From Clostridia bacterium (lineage in GTDB: Bacteria; Bacillota; Clostridia; Christensenellales; Borkfalkiaceae), in contig CAAGLC010000038.1 of assembly GCA_900770685.1 (NCBI GenBank), positions 1 to 6,663 of the forward strand: a DNA stretch of 6,663 nucleotides, read 5' to 3'. The notes below the pieces were generated by a model. It saw nothing but the letters and a program-made list of their open reading frames with translations. It did not search any database and was not told where the DNA came from. Position 1 is the stretch's first letter; the number at the start of each line of letters is the position of its first letter. A program made the translations under genes and the position numbers. Shown here one piece after another: positions 1-5,503 of this stretch.

Positions 1-259
1 GAGTGCTAAGACTGAAATTTGGAACGGTCCTATGGGCGTATCTGAGAATCCGTGTTTTGCTAACGGAACTACTTCAGTTGCAAAGTCGCTTGCTGAAACT
101 ACGGCAACCACGATAATCGGTGGAGGGGATTCTGCGGCAGCTGTAACCAAGTTAGGATTTGCTGACAAAATGTCGCATATTTCTACCGGTGGTGGCGCTT
201 CATTGGAATTGTTTGAGGGTAAAAAACTTCCCGGCATCGAATGTTTAAACGAGAAATAA
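1..259 (+). CDS. pgk: Phosphoglycerate kinase, C-terminal part (5' end outside window)
   Basis: This is the last 85 or so residues of phosphoglycerate kinase, the cytoplasmic glycolytic enzyme that transfers phosphate from 1,3-bisphosphoglycerate to ADP, giving ATP and 3-phosphoglycerate. The reading frame is open from base 2, with no start codon because the gene begins to the left. Visible family landmarks, in order, are WNGPMGV near the left edge, a [11 protein letters not shown] helix, the glycine-rich [11 protein letters not shown] stretch of the nucleotide-binding C-terminal domain, and the closing [19 protein letters not shown] signature. The protein ends LNEK at a TAA, as expected for a complete C-terminus. 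The stop lies 16 bases before the tpiA start with no terminator between, so the two genes are very likely co-transcribed. The in-frame ATG at 32 is an internal methionine of the WNGPMG motif, not a gene start. Identification is very secure. Confidence 0.97.
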   Translation, partial: SAKTEIWNGPMGVSENPCFANGTTSVAKSLAETTATTIIGGGDSAAAVTKLGFADKMSHISTGGGASLELFEGKKLPGIECLNEK

Positions 260-275
260 TTTAGAGGAGAATTTT

Positions 276-1028
276 ATGAGAAAACCTATAATTGCAGGTA
301 ACTGGAAAATGAATAAAACGGTTAAAGAGGCCGTTGAACTTATCGAAAATCTTAAACCGTTGGTAGCAAAATCAAAACCTGAGGTTGTAGTTTGCGTACC
401 ATATACTGATCTTTGGGCAGTCTCAGAGGCTATTAAAGGTTCAAAAATTAAACTTGGTGCAGAGAACGTTGCGTGGGCTGATAACGGTGCATATACTGGC
501 GAAATTTCGGCGGAAATGTTGAAGGAAATAGGCGTTGAATACGTTATCATTGGACATAGTGAAAGAAGACAATATTTTGGTGAAACCGACCAAAGCGTAA
601 ATTTAAGACTTAAACAAGCTCTTAAAAGTCAATTAAAACCAATTGTATGTGTTGGTGAAACTTTAGTTGAAAGAGAAAAAAATAGAACCAAAAAAGTTTT
701 AAGAAAACAAATTCTTGAAGGCTTTAACGATATAAACGCAGAAGATTTTGCAAACATCGTAATAGCGTATGAACCGGTATGGGCTATAGGAACTGGTAAG
801 ACGGCAACCGCTGAAGATGCAAATAAAACAATTGGATTTATTAGAAATCTCGTTAAAAAGACTTGGGGTGCAGAAGTTTCTAAGGCGCTTAGAATTCAAT
901 ACGGTGGTAGCATGAAACCGTCTAATGCAAAAGAGTTAATGGCTATGAGAAATATTGACGGTGGTCTTATTGGTGGGGCTGCTCTCAAAGCAGAAGATTT
1001 TTCTGCAATTGTAAACTACAAAGCGTAA
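276..1028 (+). CDS. tpiA: Triose-phosphate isomerase
   Basis: Encodes a 250-residue triose-phosphate isomerase, the cytoplasmic TIM-barrel enzyme that interconverts dihydroxyacetone phosphate and glyceraldehyde 3-phosphate; the length is normal for the family. Catalytic residues are all present: Asn9 and Lys11 in GNWKMN, electrophilic His94 in IIGHSERR, and base Glu166 in AYEPVWAIGTG, whose following loop-6 residues close over the substrate. Phosphate-binding segments are YGGS (209-212) and GGLIGGA (229-235). The ATG is set by a good Shine-Dalgarno, AGGAG at 265-269, six bases upstream. The gene follows pgk by 16 bases and ends ten bases before a strong hairpin terminator, so pgk-tpiA looks like the end of a glycolytic transcript. 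There is no sign of truncation or frameshift. Confidence 0.98.
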   Translation: MRKPIIAGNWKMNKTVKEAVELIENLKPLVAKSKPEVVVCVPYTDLWAVSEAIKGSKIKLGAENVAWADNGAYTGEISAEMLKEIGVEYVIIGHSERRQYFGETDQSVNLRLKQALKSQLKPIVCVGETLVEREKNRTKKVLRKQILEGFNDINAEDFANIVIAYEPVWAIGTGKTATAEDANKTIGFIRNLVKKTWGAEVSKALRIQYGGSMKPSNAKELMAMRNIDGGLIGGAALKAEDFSAIVNYKA

Positions 1029-1037
1029 TTTGTGCAT

Positions 1038-1071
1038 AAATTAAGGCAAGTAAATACTTGCCTTAATTTTT
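1038..1071 (+). terminator. Rho-independent terminator after tpiA
   Basis: A perfect inverted repeat pairs 1038-1052 with 1055-1069 (15 base pairs, two central bases, so a real loop of four or more). The core is AAGGCAAG against CTTGCCTT, and the 3' arm runs into a T tract at 1067-1071. The hairpin begins ten bases after the tpiA stop, which is the classic position for an intrinsic terminator ending the pgk-tpiA transcript. It implies that gpmI needs its own promoter or read-through. Confidence 0.9.
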
Positions 1072-1092
1072 GAAAATCATAACGTAAAATTT

Positions 1093-1100
1093 AGGATGGA
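1093..1100 (+). promoter_or_regulatory. Ribosome binding site that decides the gpmI start
   Basis: AGGATGGA contains AGGA at 1093-1096, leaving eight bases to the ATG at 1105, a normal spacing. The upstream in-frame ATG at 1096 overlaps this motif and so could not use it. That favours the 1105 start and a protein beginning MKKINCLIIMDGYG, which fits the short N-terminus usual before the first metal-binding aspartate. The match to the consensus is only moderate. Confidence 0.6.
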
Positions 1101-1104
1101 AATA

Positions 1105-2643
1105 ATGAAAAAGATTAATTGTTTAATTATAATGGATGGATACGGTGTAAATAGCGACGTTAAAGGTAATGCTATTTATCATGCCGACAGTAAAAACGTA
1201 AAAAAGCTTATGAGCGAATATCCTTCAACGTTAATTGGCGCAAGTGGAATGGACGTTGGTTTACCCGAAGGACAAATGGGCAATTCTGAAGTTGGACATT
1301 TAAATATGGGCGCTGGAAGAATCGTTTATCAGGAGTTAACTAGAATTACTAAGTCTATTAGCGACGGTGACTTTTTCACTAATCCAGAATTTGATTACGT
1401 GTGTGAGCACGTTAAGAAAAATAATAAAAAATTACATTTGTACGGGTTGTTGTCGGACGGTGGCGTTCATAGTCATATAACGCACCTTTTTGCGCTTGTT
1501 GAGCTTGCTAAGTCGAAAGGATTAGAAAACGTTTATATTCATTGTTTCTTAGATGGAAGAGACGTTTCTCCTACGAGTGGCGCTAGTTATATTAGCATAT
1601 TGCAAGATAAACTTGATTCATTAAATTTTGGTAAAATAGCGTCGGTTGGCGGTAGATACTACGTTATGGATAGGGACAATCGTTGGGAAAGAGTTTCTAA
1701 AGCTTACGATATGATGACCTTAGGCTTGGGAGAAAGAACGGACAATGCAAAAGAGTACGTTGAAAATTCTTATCTTGCTAACGTTACGGACGAATTCGTT
1801 ATTCCTGCATGCGTGGTAGAAAACGGTGAGCCCGTTGCATTGATTGAAGAAGGAGATGGAATAATTTTCTTTAACTTCCGTCCCGACCGTGCAAGACAAA
1901 TTACTAGGGCAATGACCGAAAAAGAATTTAACGGATTTGAAAGAAAAAGTGGCTTTATTGATCCTGTTTACGTATGCTTTACTAGATATGACGATAGCCT
2001 TTCAAACGTTAGGATAGCGTTTAAGCCTCAGAGCTTATCTAACACCTTAGGCGAATATATCGCTTCACTAGGATTAAGACAACTTCGTATTGCGGAAACG
2101 GAAAAATACGCGCACGTAACTTTCTTCTTTAACGGTGGTGAGGAAACTCCGAATAAAAACGAAGATAGAGTTTTGATAGCGTCTCCAAAGGTTGCAACGT
2201 ACGATCTTAAGCCGGAAATGAGCGCTTATGAAGTTACTGAAAAGGTGTTGGAGAAAATTGATGAAGGCGTTTACGACTTAGTTATATTAAATTACGCCAA
2301 CTGTGATATGGTCGGACATACTGGAATTTTTGATGCAACTGTTAAAACCGTTAAGACCGTTGACGAATGTGTGGATAAGGTCGTTTCTAAAATACTTTCA
2401 TTAGGTGGAAACGCAATTATAACTGCTGATCACGGAAACGCGGATAAAATGCAAGATGAAAACGGTAACCCTTTTACTGCTCATACGACTAATCTCGTTC
2501 CGTTTATTTTAGTTGGTGAAGAGTTTAAGAATTGTGAATTGTATTCTGATGGAAGGTTGTGCGACGTTGCACCAACCCTTTTGGAAGTAATGGGACTTGA
2601 TAAACCTGCGGAAATGACCGGAAAATCCCTGTTAAAAAAGTAA
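1105..2643 (+). CDS. gpmI: 2,3-bisphosphoglycerate-independent phosphoglycerate mutase
   Basis: Encodes a 512-residue cofactor-independent phosphoglycerate mutase, converting 3-phosphoglycerate to 2-phosphoglycerate through a phosphoserine intermediate; about 510 residues is usual. It belongs to the alkaline phosphatase superfamily and uses two metal ions. Counting from the 1105 start, one metal set is Asp11 (MDGYG), catalytic Ser61 (GQMGNSEVGH), Asp442 and His443 (TADHGNAD). The other is Asp401 and His405 (CDMVGHTG) and His460 (AHTTNLVP). Substrate-binding residues visible in the inserted transferase domain are His122, Asp150 and Asp153 (DGRD), Arg184 and Arg190 (GGRYYVMDRD), Arg259 and Arg262 (FRPDRARQ) and Lys334. 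Everything needed for activity is present. An in-frame ATG at 1096 would add three residues. A terminator separates the gene from tpiA, and eno, a frequent downstream partner, is replaced by secG. No terminator is evident after the stop. Confidence 0.97.
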   Translation: MKKINCLIIMDGYGVNSDVKGNAIYHADSKNVKKLMSEYPSTLIGASGMDVGLPEGQMGNSEVGHLNMGAGRIVYQELTRITKSISDGDFFTNPEFDYVCEHVKKNNKKLHLYGLLSDGGVHSHITHLFALVELAKSKGLENVYIHCFLDGRDVSPTSGASYISILQDKLDSLNFGKIASVGGRYYVMDRDNRWERVSKAYDMMTLGLGERTDNAKEYVENSYLANVTDEFVIPACVVENGEPVALIEEGDGIIFFNFRPDRARQITRAMTEKEFNGFERKSGFIDPVYVCFTRYDDSLSNVRIAFKPQSLSNTLGEYIASLGLRQLRIAETEKYAHVTFFFNGGEETPNKNEDRVLIASPKVATYDLKPEMSAYEVTEKVLEKIDEGVYDLVILNYANCDMVGHTGIFDATVKTVKTVDECVDKVVSKILSLGGNAIITADHGNADKMQDENGNPFTAHTTNLVPFILVGEEFKNCELYSDGRLCDVAPTLLEVMGLDKPAEMTGKSLLKK

Positions 2644-2659
2644 AAGTAACGAAAAACGC

Positions 2660-2688
2660 TTGTAATATTAATTTTGGTGTGTTATAAT
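2660..2688 (+). promoter_or_regulatory. Sigma-A-type extended -10 promoter of secG
   Basis: A -35 box TTGTAA (2660-2665, four of six consensus bases) is separated by exactly 17 bases from a perfect -10 box TATAAT (2683-2688). The -10 is preceded by TGT, giving the extended TGn element. Transcription would start near 2695, leaving an AT-rich leader of about 40 bases before the secG ATG that includes its AGGAG site. It is the best promoter in the window and begins 17 bases after the gpmI stop. Activity is inferred from sequence alone. Confidence 0.8.
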
Positions 2689-2735
2689 ATTTTTGCCTTT
2701 TGAAATAGAATATATGAGTGCTTTAGGAGATTTAT

Positions 2736-3032
2736 ATGAATAATATGAATATGATTATGGCAAGCGTCGGTGGTTTTTGGGACGTTTGGCCTATAATAAA
2801 AATAGTTTTATTGGTAATAATGTTTGTGTGCGCGTTGTTCATAATTTTAGTAGTTATGTTTCAACCTGGAAACACGTCTGGAATTAGTGCGCTCGGTGGA
2901 CAGAGCGAAACTTTTTTAACTAAGAATAAGAGTAAGACTTTTGAGCATAAGATGAAGAAGTTAACCGTAATTTCTTGTATTATATTTGCAGTTTTATGTC
3001 TTGTTTTTGCTATTGTTGCCTCTTTGGCGTAA
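2736..3032 (+). CDS. secG: Preprotein translocase subunit SecG
   Basis: Encodes a 98-residue membrane protein matching SecG, the small non-essential subunit that assists the SecYEG channel during SecA-driven export. It has the family's two-helix hairpin: a first hydrophobic helix at about residues 19-42, a glycine- and serine-containing loop (FQPGNTSGISALGGQSETFL, 42-61), a basic stretch ending HKMKK, and a second helix at about 76-96. The loop resembles the conserved SecG pattern of a glutamine followed by a small-residue segment and a Gly-Gly pair. Short size and weak conservation make the assignment depend partly on context, which is strong: secG next to rnr and smpB is a common Bacillota arrangement. 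AGGAG at 2725-2729 lies six bases before the chosen ATG; later methionines at residues 4, 6 and 8 are less well placed. It has its own promoter and terminator. Confidence 0.9.
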   Translation: MNNMNMIMASVGGFWDVWPIIKIVLLVIMFVCALFIILVVMFQPGNTSGISALGGQSETFLTKNKSKTFEHKMKKLTVISCIIFAVLCLVFAIVASLA

Positions 3033-3046
3033 GTTATTAGTTAATT

Positions 3047-3081
3047 AAAAGTTCTGTTCGCGTGTTGAACAGAACTTTTTT
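3047..3081 (+). terminator. Rho-independent terminator between secG and rnr
   Basis: A perfect 13-base-pair stem pairs 3047-3059 (AAAAGTTCTGTTC) with 3067-3079, around a seven-base loop (3060-3066). A six-base T run (3076-3081) overlaps the base of the stem. It begins 14 bases after the secG stop and fits an intrinsic terminator. Its T run ends only seven bases before the rnr ATG, so it could act as an attenuator for rnr, or as a structure near its start in read-through RNA. Confidence 0.88.
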
Positions 3082-3088
3082 ATTTATT

Positions 3089-4978
3089 ATGAAAGAAATT
3101 TTAAAAGGCTTAATTCAAGGCAATCGTAATGGATATGCTTTCTTAATCAATTCAAATGGTAGCGATATTGACTACTTTATTCCTCACGGAAATCTTAGAG
3201 GCGCTATGCATGGGGACGTTGTTCTTGCCGTAACTACTAACGACGAAGGCGAGAGAACTACTGCTAGAGTGCTTAAGGTGGTGGAGCGTGGTATAACGGA
3301 ATTAGTTGGAACGTATTTTTCAACTAAAGGAGTTGGGTACGTTGTGCCGGACGACGATAAGTATTTTAACGACGTTTTTATACCAAAAATTAATACGGTA
3401 AGACCTAAAAGTGGAGATAAAGTTGTTTGTAAGATTGTTTCCTATCCCAAAAACAAGAACCCTGAAGGTATTGTAGTTAAAATTTTTGGACAACAGTTCA
3501 ATCGCAAAGCCGAGTTGGAGAGTATACTATATAAATATAAACTTCCGCATAAATTCAGTTCAAACGTTTTATCTGACGTTAATGAATTGTGTGGAAGAAT
3601 AGAAGATAAGGACTTAATAGATAGAGAAGATTTTCGAAACGACTTGACTTTTACAATTGACGGTGTTGATGCAAAAGATTTTGATGATGCTGTTTCAATA
3701 AAGAAAATAAAAAATGGATATCGTTTAGGCGTTCACATAGCGGACGTTACCCATTACGTTAAAGACGGAGGATTTATTGACGCTGAAGCGTATAATAGAG
3801 GTACGAGTGTATATTTTCCCGAGTCGGTTATACCTATGCTTCCAGAGAAACTGTGCAACGACTTGTGCTCATTACGTCCAGATGAAGATAGACTCACGCT
3901 CTCGTGCGTAGTAGAGATAGATTCTAATGGTAAAGTTCTCGATAGAGAGATTGTAAAATCGGTTATTAGAAGTAAATATCGACTTACTTACGACTTCGTT
4001 CAGGAAGTTTTAGATAAAAAAGTTAAATTTAATGATGATAATCTCGTTAATTCATTGATATTAATGGATGAATTGTCTGATTTGCTTAAGTCTAAACGTG
4101 ATGAAAAAGGAAACGTAGATTTAGAGGTTAAAGAAAGTGCTATTAAGGTTAATGATGGAAAGATTGAAGTGTCTCTAATGAAAAAAAATAAGGCGCATAA
4201 GATAATAGAAGAGTTTATGATTTTGGCAAACGTTATCGTGGCTGAATTCGCTTATTTTTTAGAGTTGCCTTTTGTCTATAGAGTGCACGGTGAGCCATCG
4301 GAAGAAAAAATTAAAAATTTATATGCTTTTTTAGATGGGTTAGGTATTAAACACAGAAACGCTAAAGTGGACGTTCACCCTAAAGATTTTCAAAAAATAT
4401 TATCTTCTATTGATGAAAACCTTTCCTCGATAGTTAACAGAGTTATGCTTAGGTCTATGCAAAAAGCAAAGTATAGCGGTAGTTGCGATGGGCATTTTGG
4501 ATTGAGTGAACAAAGATATTGTCATTTTACTTCTCCAATACGTAGATATCCAGACCTAACGATTCATAGAATAATAAAAGATTTTCTTGATAAGGGCGTG
4601 GAGTTTTTAGACCGAAAATATTCTAAATCGATTTTAGATGTTGCAAATCAATCATCTATAACTGAAAGGCGAGCGCAAGAAGCGGAAATGGAAATTGATG
4701 ATTATTATAAACTTTTGTATATCAGTAATTACGTGGGTGAGGAATACGAAGGAGTCGTTAGCGGTGTAACTTCTTCAGGAATTTTCGTTGAACTTGATAA
4801 CTGTATTGAAGGGTTTATTAACCTTAAGCGTAAAAAGGGCGGAAACGTAGTTTTCAATAAAGAAAAATATACGTTAACGTTTGGAAAAAGGTCTTATAGG
4901 CTTGGCCAAAGAGTAAGCGTTAGGGTTGATCAAGTTAATCTAATTGATAAACGAGCGGAATTTATTTTACTTAAATAG
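3089..4978 (+). CDS. rnr: RNase R, short form without N-terminal winged-helix domain
   Basis: Encodes a 629-residue 3'-to-5' exoribonuclease of the RNase II/RNB family, which degrades structured RNA and, with SmpB-tmRNA, faulty mRNAs. In order: a first cold-shock/OB domain (about 7-60), a second (about 72-130, GTYFSTKGVGYVVPDD), the RNB catalytic domain (about 180-510) and a C-terminal S1 domain (about 550-629). The four metal-binding aspartates are Asp191, Asp197, Asp199 and Asp200 in TIDGVDAKDFDDA, and the HFTSPIRRYPD signature is at 479-489. Architecture and TIDGxDAKDFDD favour RNase R over RNase II. Compared with the roughly 780-residue Bacillus subtilis protein as I recall it, about 65 N-terminal residues (winged helix) and the lysine-rich tail are absent. 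An in-frame TAG at 3038-3040 rules out upstream extension. A GTG at 3062 is also in frame but lies in the terminator loop. The ATG at 3089 has no Shine-Dalgarno. Confidence 0.93.
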   Translation: MKEILKGLIQGNRNGYAFLINSNGSDIDYFIPHGNLRGAMHGDVVLAVTTNDEGERTTARVLKVVERGITELVGTYFSTKGVGYVVPDDDKYFNDVFIPKINTVRPKSGDKVVCKIVSYPKNKNPEGIVVKIFGQQFNRKAELESILYKYKLPHKFSSNVLSDVNELCGRIEDKDLIDREDFRNDLTFTIDGVDAKDFDDAVSIKKIKNGYRLGVHIADVTHYVKDGGFIDAEAYNRGTSVYFPESVIPMLPEKLCNDLCSLRPDEDRLTLSCVVEIDSNGKVLDREIVKSVIRSKYRLTYDFVQEVLDKKVKFNDDNLVNSLILMDELSDLLKSKRDEKGNVDLEVKESAIKVNDGKIEVSLMKKNKAHKIIEEFMILANVIVAEFAYFLELPFVYRVHGEPSEEKIKNLYAFLDGLGIKHRNAKVDVHPKDFQKILSSIDENLSSIVNRVMLRSMQKAKYSGSCDGHFGLSEQRYCHFTSPIRRYPDLTIHRIIKDFLDKGVEFLDRKYSKSILDVANQSSITERRAQEAEMEIDDYYKLLYISNYVGEEYEGVVSGVTSSGIFVELDNCIEGFINLKRKKGGNVVFNKEKYTLTFGKRSYRLGQRVSVRVDQVNLIDKRAEFILLK

Positions 4979-4987
4979 GGTAAATGA

Positions 4988-5016
4988 TTGCAAAAATAAG
5001 CAAAAGGTAGTAAAAT
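4988..5016 (+). promoter_or_regulatory. Candidate smpB promoter, possibly giving a leaderless mRNA
   Basis: TTGCAA (4988-4993, four of six consensus bases) and TAAAAT (5011-5016, five of six) are separated by 17 bases in the 45-base gap after rnr. Initiation six to eight bases past the -10 would fall at about 5022-5024, at or next to the A of the smpB ATG. No Shine-Dalgarno lies at a usable distance; the nearest, AAGG at 5004-5007, is 16 bases away. The AT-rich gap makes chance matches possible. Confidence 0.5.
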
Positions 5017-5023
5017 ATATAAA

Positions 5024-5479
5024 ATGGAAGAAAAAAATATATGTTTAAACCGAATTGTTTCGCACGAATATTTTATTCTTGATAAAATTGAAGCGGGAAT
5101 CGTTTTAGAAGGTGCTGAAGTTAAATCTTTAAGAAACGGATCTTGCAACGTAAGGGATAGTTTTTGTGTGTTCTACAACGGTGAAATTTATATAAAAAAT
5201 ATGCATATCCCTTTGTATGATAAACTTGGTGCATTCAATTCTCATAATTCAAAAAGAGATAGAAAACTCTTATTGAATAAAATTGAGATAATTAGGCTTA
5301 TTCAAAAAGTGTCTCAAAAGGGGTTAACGCTAGTTCCTTTAAGACTTTATTTTAAGAACTCATTAGTTAAGGTTGAACTCGCATTGTGTCAGGGTAAACA
5401 TACTTACGATAAGAAACGAGATAAGATGGATAAGGACTTAAACAGGTTAAAGGAAAGAGAAATTAAAAACGCATTATAA
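5024..5479 (+). CDS. smpB: SsrA-binding protein SmpB
   Basis: Encodes a 151-residue SmpB, the RNA-binding partner that delivers tmRNA to stalled ribosomes and reads the empty decoding centre with its C-terminal tail. The oligonucleotide-binding barrel is recognisable: NRIVSHEYFI at the start, EAGIVLEGAEVKSLRNG (23-39), NGEIYIKNMHIPLY (52-65), then RDRKLLLNKIEI (78-89) and KGLTLVPLRLYFKN (99-112). The tail from about 124 is highly charged and ends KEREIKNAL. Length is ordinary. Where many homologues read GKKLYDKRE, this one reads GKHTYDKKRD, so the tail motif is slightly altered. The gene follows rnr by 45 bases, a common functional pairing, but its start lacks a usable Shine-Dalgarno and a promoter-like element sits directly upstream. 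No tmRNA gene is seen downstream within the window, although ssrA often lies near smpB. Confidence 0.96.
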   Translation: MEEKNICLNRIVSHEYFILDKIEAGIVLEGAEVKSLRNGSCNVRDSFCVFYNGEIYIKNMHIPLYDKLGAFNSHNSKRDRKLLLNKIEIIRLIQKVSQKGLTLVPLRLYFKNSLVKVELALCQGKHTYDKKRDKMDKDLNRLKEREIKNAL

Positions 5480-5503
5480 ACTAAAGCGAAACGAGGTGTT
5501 ATT

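Noticed and set aside
245..899. Antisense reading frames at 245-550 and 699-899 opposite tpiA
   Set aside because: They lie opposite a highly conserved gene, have no ribosome binding site or recognisable protein features, and look like shadow frames.
2664..2691. Inverted repeat AATATTA / TAATATT after gpmI as a terminator
   Set aside because: Only seven A-T pairs around a 14-base loop with no GC in the stem. It coincides with the secG promoter and is too weak to terminate.
3062..3088. Upstream GTG (3062) or TTG (3065) as the rnr start, giving a 638- or 637-residue protein
   Set aside because: Both codons lie in the loop and descending arm of the secG terminator, have no ribosome binding site, and would add residues (LNRTFLFI) with no family resemblance. 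The ATG at 3089 starts directly at the first cold-shock domain.
3065..3093. Promoter TTGAAC (3065-3070) with TATGAA (3088-3093) or TATTAT (3085-3090) for rnr
   Set aside because: The first pair is weak and would start transcription inside rnr; the second has a better -10 but only a 14-base spacer and also starts after the ATG.
4930..5148. Antisense reading frame across the rnr-smpB junction
   Set aside because: It overlaps the conserved ends of two clear genes on the other strand and shows no protein family resemblance.
5475..5480. TATAAA at the smpB stop as a -10 for metY
   Set aside because: The position 17 bases upstream (GGAAAG) bears no resemblance to a -35 box, and such hexamers are frequent by chance in AT-rich DNA.
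5480..5503. tmRNA gene (ssrA) or a riboswitch between smpB and metY
   Set aside because: The gap is only 24 bases, far too short for either; metY coding then continues to the window edge.
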